Both the position numbers and the translations under genes were made by a program. 64,000 bases of DNA. Source: Rhizophagus irregularis. Lineage: Eukaryota; Glomeromycota; Glomeromycetes; Glomerales; Glomeraceae. Where the stretch lies: the NCBI RefSeq assembly GCF_026210795.1, contig NC_089435.1, positions 2,046,001 to 2,110,000 on the forward strand. Reading direction: 5' to 3'. Under the pieces are notes generated by a model. The model was not told where the DNA came from. It did not search any database and worked only from the letters and a program-made list of their open reading frames with translations. Position 1 is the first letter of the stretch. Each line of letters begins with the position of its first letter. This document shows, one piece after another, positions 10,990 through 21,776 of this stretch.

Positions 10990-12301
10990 CAGTGCCTGGA
11001 AATAAGTCAGTAAGCACGTGACTGTAGATCATTTATTTGTTTAACTTTAAAACCAGTTTTGTCGATCATTTTATTATAAATTTGTCTCCAATTTTTTCCC
11101 ATGCGTTGTTTAGAACCTTCTTTAACTACTATGTCTTGCAAACGAAGAGAACTTACAATTTTTGAACGTGGAGAAGTCATTGGAGCTTGGAAATGTGGAG
11201 TAAGTGAACGAAAGATAGCTGAAGCATTAAATTGTCCCAGTTGTACCATTCATAAGGTTATTTCTACTTACAAGATACGTGGTGATGAAACACTCCCTCC
11301 TAGGACTGGAAGACCGCCTAAAATGACAGAAAGGGATGGCCGACATTTAATAAGAATTCTTAAAAAAGATAGGAAAATGACCCTTCAGGAGTTACATGAG
11401 AATTTCGTTGATTCTACTTCCACACATGTATGCAAAAAAACTTTACTTAATTATCTTCATGAACAAGGTTTTTATAGTCGAGTAGGAGTAAGAAAACCTC
11501 TTGTTACTGAAACAAATAGAATTAAAAGACTCAACTGGGCCAAAGAACGAAAATTATGGATAAATGAGTGGGACAGTGTTATTTGGAGCGACGAATCCAA
11601 ATTTGAATTATTCAGAGGAAATGGTAGGAGATTGGTTTGGAGAAGGCCACATGAAAAATATGATATTGAGTGTTTAATACCTACAGTAAAGTCAGGTCAA
11701 CAAGGAGTGATGGTTTGGGGATGTTTTTCAAAAAACAATCTTGGTCCATTAGTTAAATTAGAAGGTAAAATAACAGCCACAGTATATATGAATGTACTGG
11801 AAAATTATTTATTACCATTTATTAATAATCTAGACGATCAGGAAAATTTTATTTTTCAGGATGATAATGCCCCTATACATACTGCAAGGGTGGTTAAGAG
11901 TTGGGAAGAAGAAAATGAAGTAAACAGCCTTCCTTGGCCCGCACAGAGCCCAGATTTGAATCCTATAGAGCATTTATGGGATGAATTGGAAAGGCAGGTG
12001 CGGGCACATAAGCCATTACCAAAAAACAGGGAGAATTTATGGGAAATACTTCAAGAGGAATGGTCAAATATTGAAGCTGATAAATATCAAAATCTTATTA
12101 GTAGCATGCCTCGTCGTATCTCTGCTGTTATAAATAGTAAAGGTTACCCAACAAAGTATTAATAAAAAGTTGAAGGCTTTGTCTTTCAAATAAAAAAAAA
12201 AATATTAAATTTGGCGTAGTAATTTATGAATTATTTAATTTTAAAAATTCGCATTAAAATTGATCGACATCACGTGCTTACTGACTTTTTTCCAGGCACT
12301 G
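10990..12301 (+). mobile_element. Complete Tc1-family DNA transposon (1312 bp)
   Basis: The left end CAGTGCCTGGAAATAAGTCA (10990 on) is matched by the right end, reverse complement CAGTGCCTGGAAAAAAGTCA (12301 backwards); about 32 bp match with one change, running through GTAAGCACGTGA. TA lies on each side (10988-10989, 12302-12303), the Tc1/mariner target duplication. It holds one intact transposase gene. Near-identical ends and an open frame suggest a young, possibly active copy. It lies 39 bp upstream of the start of the kinase pseudogene. Confidence 0.93.
11101..12162 (+). CDS. Tc1-like DD34E transposase (353 aa)
   Basis: It cuts and pastes the surrounding element in the nucleus by binding its inverted repeats. 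The N-terminal paired-like helix-turn-helix half (about 10-75: FERGEVIGAWKCGVSERKIA) is followed by the linker GRPPKMTERDGRHL (about 70) and a second HTH half (MTLQELHENF...TLLNYLHEQGF). The DDE domain has WSDESKFEL (first Asp), FQDDNAPIHTA (second Asp, followed by Asn) and SPDLNPIEHLWDELE (Glu), with exactly 34 residues between the second Asp and the Glu. The length is normal for Tc1. ATG 11101 is the first; ATG 11131 (MSCKRRELTIFERGE) fits the family start better and may be the true one. No stop or frameshift is present. Confidence 0.93.
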   Translation: MRCLEPSLTTMSCKRRELTIFERGEVIGAWKCGVSERKIAEALNCPSCTIHKVISTYKIRGDETLPPRTGRPPKMTERDGRHLIRILKKDRKMTLQELHENFVDSTSTHVCKKTLLNYLHEQGFYSRVGVRKPLVTETNRIKRLNWAKERKLWINEWDSVIWSDESKFELFRGNGRRLVWRRPHEKYDIECLIPTVKSGQQGVMVWGCFSKNNLGPLVKLEGKITATVYMNVLENYLLPFINNLDDQENFIFQDDNAPIHTARVVKSWEEENEVNSLPWPAQSPDLNPIEHLWDELERQVRAHKPLPKNRENLWEILQEEWSNIEADKYQNLISSMPRRISAVINSKGYPTKY

Positions 12302-12340
12302 TACATACAATCCAAATAATTTAGTATAGAAATATCAAAA

Positions 12341-14120
12341 ATGTGGATAGATGTTGATCCTTATCAATATCAGGTAAAATAATTCATTTTATCATTTAAT
12401 AATATAACATTATTGAATTTCTAATTTGAATAATAATGCTTTTTTAAATCATTTATTTAAAAGCTCCATGTTACAATTCCTACTATTTATTCAACTATTG
12501 AATCAGAAAATATAGATGAAAGAGTAGTTTATATAGGAGATGTAGAAAAAAGAAAACAAGTGGAGAATATAAAGAACCTGGCACAGGGGGAAAATGGTGT
12601 CAATCTTAAAAATTGGACTAGTGGATATAAAGATATTGATGAATTTATACAACAATCACAACTTAATGCTGTGCATTGTAAAAAATATATTGAATGGATA
12701 CCTTTTGAAAATTTTAAAGATATTACTTATATTACCAGAGGTAGATTTGGTAAAATTTATTCAGCAAAATGGCTTGAAGGATATATTCATTCTTGGGATA
12801 TTGAAAATCAAAAATAGAATAGGTATAGTAATACAGAAGTTGCATTAAAAAGTTTGGACAATTCTTCTTGTATAAGTACAGAATTTTTAAATGAGGTAAT
12901 TAAAATAAGAAATGTAATCTATTTACTTTTATTTTTATTTATGTATTACTTATATATTATTAAAAATTTTCACTTTCAATATGTTCATTAGATTAAAACT
13001 CATCTTCAGATTTATCTTTGGGATATTGTTCAATGTTATGGAATAACTCAAGATCAAAATACCAAAGATTATATGATGGTTTTAGAATATTGTAGAGAAG
13101 GAAATTTGAGAAATTACTATCTCAACAATGAATCAGATTATTATTCAAAAATTAATAAATTACAACAAATTGTAAGTGGACTTCTAGATAATCATAATGC
13201 TGGAAAAGTTCATAAAGATTTTCATTCAGGCAATATATTACATAGAGATTATCCACTTATAAGTGATTTAGGAATGTGCCAACCAGCAAATAATGAAAAG
13301 CAATCAGTTAAACAAGAAGGAATTTATGGAGTATTACCTTATATGGCACTAGAAGTTTTACGTGGATATCAATATACAAAAGCATCTGATATTTATTCAT
13401 TTGGAATAATGATGAATGAATATATATCTGAAGAAACTCCTTATAATAATATTCCTCATAATCATGCTTTATCTATTAAAATATGTAAAGGACTTAGACC
13501 AAATATTTTCAAATATACACCAAAATTACTTGCAGATTTGATTACTAAATGTTGGGATGCCAAAGCAGAAAATAGTCCAACCACTAAAGAATTGTATCAA
13601 ACATTAAATAAATGGGATGAGTGTAGAGCAAGTGAAGATAGTGATACTGGATTTCAAATATATGAATATAATGATAAAATTAAATTAAACAGAACAAGTG
13701 AAAAAAGATCTAACAACATATAAACACATCCACAGGCAATCTACACTAGTAGACTTTTAAATTTCAAAAATCTTCCAGAACCAGTAAATTCAGGTAATTT
13801 AATTTAATTTTACTTTGATAAGCAAAAAAAAAAAAAAATGTTTACATTACTAATAACTTTATTTTTTTAGTAGACGGTACTAAAACAACATTACATAAGT
13901 AATTATTTCTATCAGCAATCAGTATAATTAATAAATATTTATATTGTTTTAATATTATGTTAATTAATTTATAGATTCAGAATGTTTTGATTGTCAATTA
14001 GACGAATTAGGTAAGATATTTATTCTTCAGCTCTTTATTTTTCTAATACTTAATAATTTGCTTATTTTGCAGATCTTGATGAAATTAATCAAGAAGAAGA
14101 AAATAATAATACTGAATGAT
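12341..14120 (+). pseudogene. TKL-like protein kinase pseudogene with two in-frame stops
   Basis: Exons appear to be 12341-12373, 12464-12898 (intron GTAATT...TTCATTAG), about 12992-13797 and small 3' exons ending in GAAGAAAATAATAATACTGAATGA near 14120. Kinase features: RGRFGKIYSAKW glycine loop, VALKSL lysine, VHKDFHSGNIL catalytic loop, SDLGMC in place of DFG, and ALE where APE is usual. Defects: TAG at 12815 where paralogues have Trp before NR (the chimera at 37250 has QQWNR); TAA at 13721 just before THPQAIYTSRLLNF; and the N-terminal zinc ribbon is displaced to another frame (GEYKEPGTGGKWCQS readable near 12560). So it is probably dead, but the rest is well kept. The first exon is uncertain. 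Confidence 0.75.
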
Positions 14121-14124
14121 TTTT

Positions 14125-15370
14125 TATGAGAATCAAAGAATTTAGTTTGATTAAAATTATATTATTAAATTATTTCTTTTATACTAGCTATTATTTATGG
14201 GTTTTGTATGTATTATTTTGGTTTGATAAAAATAAATTATAAATTGGTTAGTTATTGATTGTTCATTTATGTAAATTAATGTTATCCTTAAACTTTTTGA
14301 CATGATATGATGTCATTCGCCCCTAGAGGGACTCAGGAATTTTTAGTATCAAAAATCCTATTTGTCACGTCCTATTTGCCAATATAGGGTAATCATAGTA
14401 GTCATATGAGTTTTATTGTCAGTGACATCTTTCGATAGTAAAGTTGAATATTATTTTCCTTTATTGAGAATCTAGAATAAAATTATTAAAAAACATAAGT
14501 TCATTGTGACCGCTAATGTTGTTATTTTCATACTTATATATTTTACATTTTTATTATTATTTTACAAAAAAACTTTTGTCAATAGCAAACCTATATATAT
14601 ATATTAAAACATTTCTATTCTTTTTTACGATTATCACAAAATATTTTGTATGAACTAACTTTGTGCATTATCAATATCCTTTTTCTTACACGTTTTGAAA
14701 ATGAACATGATAATAAGGTAATTAGATTAATATGTATATAATTGGTCTTTAAAATCAAATTGTTTCATTCATTTTTCTATTTGAATTAAGATTGGCTATA
14801 CAAAAAATATACTGTCACAATTTTTCAGTATCAAATTTTTGAAATCCTATTACGACATTATGACAAAATTTCTTTTTATAGCATAAGAAATAGAAGTGAT
14901 ACCAGCTTCTAAATTTGGAACAATAATTTGGGTATGAAAAATTGGAAAATAGGAAATATCGAAAGAATATAATGAAATCATTTTTTTTTTTTTGAATAAA
15001 GGAATAAGGATTTTTAAAAACATATTTATTTAAAAGCTAGTTACTGTATATGAAAATATTATGTAAAAAAGAAAATAGCCAATGAAATCCGCAACTTTCT
15101 TTTTAATTTAAAAGATTATGTAATGTAATTAATATATTTATTTCTTTCACAAATTTAATAACTTTATTGCAATGGGTAAAAAAATATTTATTTTTCAATT
15201 AAATAAATAAAAATATCTGTCTAATAATTTTTTCCAATAAATTTAAATATTTAACATATATATATTTTCACGTTTCAAAGAGAATTACATTGAAAATGAT
15301 AAAATAAATACTGGTGCTGACTATAAAATAAAGTAACATAATATTATACACAAATATGTTAATTAAAAGC
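14125..15370. other. Intergenic, no gene seen
   Basis: AT-rich spacer after the kinase pseudogene. Short TATATATATA runs near 14595. No coding or repeat structure that I can support. Confidence 0.5.
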
Positions 15371-15379
15371 CTACATTTT

Positions 15380-15745
15380 AATATTGTAATAGGGCAAATT
15401 CTTTTTCCTGATACTCGGGTGAAGTTGCTTATGATATTGCTGGTTGAACATAAGTAGTATTTGACATTGATGGATTTGGATGTGTATTATCTTGAGGTTT
15501 TTAACGACCTTCATTTTTTAATGAACTTACTTCCATTTTTAAATATTGTCTTTACTCTTTACCTTTTCAATGAATTCAATTAAACTATAATTATAAAGTC
15601 AACTAAGTGAGCGTAATACAGCAGCTTCACTTTAATAGGTTAGTCTAATCTAACATTTCTAAACTTTTAATCTTTTCATCCTTTTTGTCTAATTCCTTTC
15701 CAGTTTTCTATTTCCATGAAACCTTTATAATAAAAAAAGTTTATT
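15380..15745 (-). pseudogene. Decayed C-terminal coding relic, coiled-coil type
   Basis: Minus-strand readable pieces, separated by stops and frame changes: TGKELDKKDEKIKSLEMLD, then SEAAVLRSLS, then IEFIEKVKSKDNI, then EVSSLKNEG and HPNPSMSNTTYVQPAIS, ending SPEYQEKEFALLQY before a stop near 15380. The heptad-like charged part suggests a former coiled coil. I do not recognise the family. The composition contrast with the surrounding AT-rich DNA supports a former gene. Confidence 0.4.
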
Positions 15746-16038
15746 ATTCAAAAATAAAAATCCATTAACCAATTATGAGAAAGACACCTTTCGAGAATGC
15801 ACTATAATATCATTTTTTATTTCGAGATGAAATTTTTTTAGCCATTATTTTTAGGTGTAAAATGAAAAATATCTAGTTTGTCAATAAAACTTTTTTATCC
15901 CTGATTATCATATTAAAAAAGAATTAAATGTTTTACATTAAATAAAATTAATAAGTTGTAAAGAAAAGTTGAGTATTATTAAAAGAAAATCAGGATGGTA
16001 GTCAACTTTACAGTATAGTCTAACATAAATTGTCTTAT
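15746..16038. other. Short spacer, nothing seen
   Basis: AT-rich with no readable frame. Confidence 0.5.
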
Positions 16039-16039
16039 A

Positions 16040-16480
16040 ACATGTAACACGTCTTTTATAAATTTGTGTAAAAGATGTAATATAACTTATTAAATTCTGA
16101 AATGATATTGGTTAGTGATTTTGACGGACTGATATACAGTTTAATTATACCTTTTATGTCTTTTTTTACTTGCTTATAACACAAGCCACCGATTTTATTG
16201 ATGCGCAGTTTAAATTGTTATATGGTAATAAAATAATATGTAACGCGATTTTTACTGCGTCTTTTATAATTGTTTATTATAATATACCACAAGTGATGAC
16301 TCATAATTATATTCTAAAATGATATTGGTAGTGATTTTGATGGACTGATATTTAAATATATCTATTACAGTTTAATTATACTTTTTATATCAAATAAAAT
16401 ATTTTTTTTTGCTTACAAACTTATACTGTAATAATTTTTTGCTTTTAAAAAGCCACTGATTTTATTGATGCGCAGTATTA
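16040..16480 (+). repeat. Two diverged direct repeats (~180-245 bp)
   Basis: Copy 1 (about 16040-16212) and copy 2 (about 16235-16480) share ATGTAAC, CGTCTTTTATAA, ATGATATTGG, AGTGATTTTGA, GGACTGATAT, ACAGTTTAATTATAC, and the end GATTTTATTGATGCGCAGT. Insertions in copy 2 make it longer. There is no coding content; the origin is unknown. Confidence 0.7.
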
Positions 16481-16499
16481 AGTATTTTTTTCATCAAAT

Positions 16500-17009
16500 C
16501 AATTATAATATCAACAATAAACTATTTTTTACTATTTTTCTACTTTTGCAAGTCCGCAAGAGTTGATTACAAATATTAATATCATTTATACTTTTTATAT
16601 GAAGAGCTTGTGCAACAAAAAAAAATATTTATACAGTTCTTTTTTCTTTTTTTTTTTATTACACATCCTCTTATTCCAAACATTCCAAATATTCTCCTAT
16701 TCCACACATACACATCCACTTATTCTTTCCCTCCTTTAGAGAACTTTTTTCGCGCAAATAAATATTTTTATTTTTTTTTTGTGCGAAAAATAATATCCTC
16801 TTATTCTTTTCCTCTTTTAGAGAAAGGTTAACCTTTTTTTCGCGCAAATAAATATTTTTATTTTTTTACGCAAAAAAAAATAAATATTCTTCCCTCCTCC
16901 TTCTTTAGAGAAAGGTAACCAACTTTTTTTTGTGCAAATAAATATTCTTATTTTTTTTTTACGTAAAAAATAAATTATTTTTTTTTTTACACAAATAATT
17001 ATCTAGGGT
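16500..17009 (+). repeat. Degenerate tandem repeat with T-rich hairpins
   Basis: Three to four imperfect units of about 90-120 bp: CTCTTTTAGAGAAAGG(T)TAACC, a T run, CGCGCAAATAAATATTTTTA, a T run, then a reverse-like GTGCG or ACGCA phrase. The CGCGCAAA and TTTGTGCG parts can pair across the T/A-rich middle. Low-complexity open frames here are not genes. Confidence 0.6.
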
Positions 17010-18370
17010 AAGGTTCTCTTTACACAAGAAATCTATAACAAAATCAACAGAAATTTATTTATCACATTTGGTACATTTGGTGAGTTATTGTGTTTAAATT
17101 TAAAAAGAGCTTTAATTGCAATGAAGGCTTTTTTACGATTTAGTTCATGGGTCTGCTCACGTATGTATATGTCTAAGGTTTTCCAAATTTGCTTATGCTT
17201 ATTTGTCGGGATTCTTTGTGAGTTTAGATGAAATCTGGTATATGTGCCTGAGTAAGCGTGGATGAGCGTTCTGATATCAGCCTAGTAATTCAATAACTCA
17301 TTTATCTGAGTGATCATAGGATAACCTTTCTCTTTATTTCTAGATTATTATCAACAAGATCCAGTTTTTCCGTATTTATCAATTCTATTGATATATTTTT
17401 TTAATATTACTTTTATCATCAAGTCCAAGGTTCTCCTTAAACAAGAAATCTATAACAAATCAATAGGAATTTATTATCACATTTAATATATTTGGTGAGT
17501 TATTGTGTTTAAATTTAAAAAGTTTGAACTTTAATTGCAATGAAGGCTTTTTTACGATTTAGTTCATGGGTCTGCTCACGTATGTATATGTCTAAGGTTT
17601 TCCAAATTTGCTTATGCTTATTTGTCGGGATTCTTTGTGAGTTTAGATGAAATCTGGTATATGTGCCTGAGTAAGCGTGGATGAGCGTTCTGATATCAGT
17701 CTAGTAATTCAATAACTCATTTATCTGAGTGATCATAGGATAACCTTTCTCTTTATTTCTAGATTATTATCATCAATATCCAGTTTCTCCGTATTTATCA
17801 ATTCTATTGATATTTTTTTTAATATTACTTTTATCATCAAGTCCAAAGTTCTCCTTACACAAGAAATCTACAACAAAATCAATAGGAATTTATTATCATA
17901 TTTAATACATTTGGTGAGTTATTGTGTTTAAATTTAAAAAGTTTGAGCTTTAATTGCAAAGAAGGCTTTTTTACGATTTAGTTCATGGGTCTGCTCACGT
18001 ATGTATATGTCTAAGGTTTTCCAAATTTGCTTATGCTTATTTGTCGGGATTCTTTGTGAGTTTAGATGAAATCTGGTATATGTGCCTGAGTAAGCGTGGA
18101 TGAGCGTTCTGATATCAGCCTAGTAATTCAATAACTCATTTATCTGAGTGATCATAGGATAACCTTTCTCTTTATTTCTAGATTATTACCATCAAGATCC
18201 AGGTTTTCTGTATTTATCAATTCCATTGATATATTTTTCTAATATTATTTTTATCATCAAGTAAGGCCAAGGTTTTCCTTACACAAGAAATCTATAATAA
18301 AATCAATAAGAATTTATTTATCATATTTGGTACATTTGGTGAGTTATTGTGTTTAAATTTAAAAAGTTTG
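17010..18370 (+). repeat. Satellite array, ~420-bp unit, 3.2 copies
   Basis: Units start near 17010, 17427, 17846 and 18269 (the last is cut at about 18370), each opening AAGG/AAGTTCTCCTTACACAAG. Periods are about 417-423. The ~200-bp core (GAAGGCTTTTTTACGATTTA to TGATATCAGCCTAG) is almost identical in all three full units, whereas the AT-rich remainder differs at many places. The same unit recurs inverted at 62990-63850. In each core the minus strand is open for about 57 codons; see the finding on this satellite. Confidence 0.9.
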
Positions 18371-18690
18371 ATGGCAAAAAATCACGTAAAATATAAATTT
18401 TTAGGGGTGATTTAACCCAGATTATTTAACCCGGGGGCAAATTAGCAATATTATTAAGAAATTTTAGCTTATTAATAATATTAACACTATGCATACTTAT
18501 GTTTTACATTATATAAATTTTATACTTAAATAATTTATAATATTTAATTTTAAAGATTGATTTTATCAAAATATAAAGATAAATACATACTTTATAATAA
18601 ATAATACATACTATATGCAATTTCTATTATTTTTATTTTTTCATTATCAAATTTTATAATAACAATAATAAAAAATAAAAAATAAAAAGT
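18371..18690. other. Spacer with a GGGTGATTTAACCC motif
   Basis: GGGGTGATTTAACCC and TTTAACCCGGGGGCAAATTA at 18408-18453 resemble, in inverted orientation, the palindromic block at 28262-28310. The rest is AT-rich with no gene. Confidence 0.5.
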
Positions 18691-18695
18691 TCATT

Positions 18696-19560
18696 TCAAA
18701 TATTCACATTAGTAACTGGATTAGTACCTATATTCCATATAAAATCATTATCTAAATCTTTTTCATGTTCCTTGACAATTTTATAATGCTTTATTACTTT
18801 CGGTCCATACATTTTAATTAGATCAATCAATTGATCCAAATTCGGGTAATCTGATATATCCATCAAATAAGTATTTATTTCTAATAATATAGGATTTTTT
18901 GTCCAATTCGATCTAATTTACATTTATATAAAGAAAATTTAAATTTGAATAAACCCATTGGTGATGATTTATTCAATATTTTCGAAAGTAAATCAATATC
19001 AATATAATCTCCTTAAATATATAAACTTCTAAATATTGACATCTAATCAATATTTTCTCCAAATCATAATAAGTTGCCTCATCTTTATCGTCAATGGTTA
19101 TCTTAAAATATTTGATTTTTGGACAATTTTTACAAATTGTATTAGTAAGTTTTCTATTAATGTGATAATAATTACTATACTTAATTCGGTAATATGACCT
19201 TCCGTACTCTTAATCAAACAAATTACAATTTTAGGTAAAACTTTACAAGTTTTTAAGGTTTCTAAAAGAGGTAAAGAAACAATTTCCAAACTTCCCATTT
19301 CATGTTATGTTCTAAAGAAATTTCTAAACTTGTTAAATTTACAAGATATAAAAGAACATTCGTGACAGGTTTCCAATATAATCTTATATGTTTTATAGTA
19401 TTGGCACTTTTAATTAATAGAATTTACACATGTTTTACTTGGAAATTCACTAAAAATGACTTCTTCTAGATTTTCTTGAGATTCAATTAATTTTACAATT
19501 CCAGAATAATTAATTTTTATGCTATTTTAATTAAATTGCATTTTTTTAATTGATTTACTA
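18696..19560 (-). pseudogene. F-box/leucine-rich protein pseudogene (C-terminal two thirds)
   Basis: The minus strand reads as the C-terminal part of the F-box family seen at 29449-30912: LEIVSLPLLETLKTCKVLPK and SIVIIITLIENLLIQFVKIV (near 19298-19098; compare LEKVSLPGLKVLIANIESHQ), then NWTKNPILLEINTYLMDISD and DNDFIWNIGTNPVTNVNI up to a stop at 18698-18696. Frames change several times (for example near 18905 and 19090). The F-box end, expected beyond 19560, is not recognisable. It is more diverged from the intact copy than the other two, so an older duplicate. Confidence 0.65.
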
Positions 19561-20598
19561 AATTTACTAGTTTAGATATAAGACAGGTAAAAGCGTGGAT
19601 GTTAATTAGTGTAATGGTTGCATTAGATGTACTTATCATATTTTTCTTATAGGTTTATTATTTCAAATGTTATTGCAATCACCTTCATTTTTGTTATTTC
19701 TTTTCATGATAACTCCCACTGTTTTACAATTTTGATTATTCCTAAAAGTACTTTACTAATTAAAAATAATCATTTATTTTATAGCGAAGAGAATTAATAA
19801 CTATAAAGAAAATTTTAATATAATCAATATTATACTGAAAGTATTGTGCACAAATGACGGAAAATAATTTTGTAAAGGTAACATCAATATTTTACCATAA
19901 AAAAAAAAATGATACGTATGCTGCAATGAATTTTCTTGAGAATTACAACATTTTTCACATATTCATGATTATTGTGTATGGCGTAATTTTATTCGCACTA
20001 ATATGATTTCGGATAGCATGAGATAGAATTCCAGAAATGATTTGGCGTTTGTAGCACGACGTGTGAATTTTCTTCCTTATATTCCTTAGGCTGTGAGTAT
20101 GGTGAATACGATTATTAAATGAATAAATAAAATGAAAAATGATTAATTTCCAATTTTAGATTAGAAAGTTTTTTTTTTGTAATAATCTCATTTTGAATTG
20201 ATAGCCTTTTATAAATCATTTTATGTCTATTTGAAGACTTGAAATATAAAAAATTCTCATCTATGATTTATCAAACTTAAACAAAAAAAAAATTATTATT
20301 AGGAATTATGTTCGATATTACACGAACTTTTTATTGTTTCTTTAGAATTTTCTTTCAGTAACCGAATTTTTATGATGAATTCTTTTTTATATTAAAAACG
20401 ATCAGTCATTTAAATTTTTTTTACGTAAAATTTACGTAAAATGAAAAAATAAAAATTTAAATTATTAATTTTATTTTTGTTAGTGAACTACTTTATTAAA
20501 TTTCTTTTTAGTTAGTCTACGTGTTTGTTCAATATTTTTAATAGAGTATATTTATGAGGAAAGATAAAATTAACTCTTTTTATAAAAAAAAATGAATT
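19561..20598. other. Intergenic, no gene seen
   Basis: AT-rich. TATGGTGAATACGATTATTAAA near 20098 recalls the 3' flank of the BTB gene at 2549 (ATGGTGAATACGATAATAAA near 2494), so a shared flank fragment is possible. Nothing else is supported. Confidence 0.4.
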
Positions 20599-20990
20599 AT
20601 GAACCAAACAAAATCAATTATTCAAAGCGGAAATGTTGCTATTGATAATTTTATAAAACACGCTTCTAGAATGGAATTTGTTCCTTTTGAAAAATTTAAG
20701 GATATAGAATATAATATATTGCCAAAGGAGGATTTAAAAGCGACTTGGATCAATGGTCCAATAACTAATCGGAATTATGCAAAACAACATAAAGGTGAAA
20801 TGACAGTTACTCTTAAGGAACTTACTTATTCTAAAGATATAACTTTTAATCAATTAAATGAGATAAAATAATCATATAATTTTTTTTAATTATTGACTAA
20901 TAAATAAAATAATAGTAATTATTTTTTAGCTTTAAGATACTTAACGATTATTGAATATTGTGCCGATCTAAATCAAGTTGGATCAAATTA
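20599..20990 (+). pseudogene. Kinase N-lobe fragment
   Basis: An ATG-started frame of 90 codons (20599-20871) reads MEFVPFEKFKDIEYNILPK, then LKATWINGPITNRNY and KGEMTVTLKEL, matching the N-lobe of the local kinases (LEWIPYNKL..., KATWSNGPIYSW, VILKTL). The glycine-rich loop is deleted: PKEDLKATW stands where GGFSEIHKATW is expected. After NEIK the expected splice donor is not GT. A possible next exon after the ATTTTTTAG at 20929 reads LRYLTIIEYCADLNQVGSN, then stops. The catalytic loop and everything after are absent, so this is a dead fragment. Confidence 0.65.
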
Positions 20991-21646
20991 ACCGGGTCGA
21001 CACGTATCTTTCAGAGTACTAATCATAATATCAAAATACAATTAACCAATTATAATAACAATTATCCACTGCAGAGCACTGATTTACTCAAGCTACTCGA
21101 AGACTAAGTTGTGTACGTTGGTTCAATAGAAATTGCTTTAATTTAATAAATTACTTAATTTGGCTACTTACGCTCACTGTACACTAAATGATTTGTTGCA
21201 TCCTGAAACGTAAAAGTACATTCATTTATATTGATGTGCATTAAACTTGTTTAAAGTAATATTTAGTAAAAATCTTATTTTAATAGAAGTTTACATAGAA
21301 ATGGTTACAATTATTAAAAATATCAACATTTAGAGAACAATGATAACATTCTAAACTTTAGAAATTGTTTGCTATCTATTTGTGATAAACCTTTTATTTT
21401 TGTAAGAATTAATGTATCTTGCATTTGCTCTGTTAAAACAAATTAACTTTCTTGAATTTGTCATGATCTTTTTTCATGGATAGTGAAAAAATGTTGATTA
21501 AGCTTAACTATATATAGCAAGTATATAATTGTAAGTCATCTATTAATAGTTACAATGTTATGAATCAATAAAAAACATGATATATTGTTAGTAATTTAGT
21601 ATCATTAATATTACATATCAGATATATGAGATATATGTGAAGAATT
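20991..21646. other. Intergenic, no gene seen
   Basis: Begins with a less AT-rich patch (ACCGGGTCGACACGTATC, 20990-21008) and then AT-rich sequence leading to the F-box promoter. No frame is supported. Confidence 0.5.
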
Positions 21647-21698
21647 TGTGGTTACGAGTGACTCATCAAATAAAATCATTTTAGATTATCTATTGCGC
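21647..21698 (+). promoter_or_regulatory. F-box-family upstream block
   Basis: TGTGGTTACGAGTGACTCAT then CAAATAAAATCATTTTAGAT and TATCTATTGCGC, ending about 80 bp before the ATG at 21777. The same block stands before the intact F-box gene (29340-29390) and, in part, before the ruined one (42327-42355). A promoter role is inferred from position and conservation. Confidence 0.55.
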
Positions 21699-21776
21699 TA
21701 TATATAATATATCATCTTTTTTTTTCTCCAAACTCGCAATTGAAAAAATTTTCTTTCCTACACCTGTCTAAAAAAA

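Noticed and set aside
11007-11249. Minus-strand ORF of 80 codons
   Set aside because: It lies antisense over the left end and start of the Tc1 transposase gene and has no independent support.
16610-16831. 73-codon ORF
   Set aside because: Lies in the T-rich degenerate tandem repeat; compositional.
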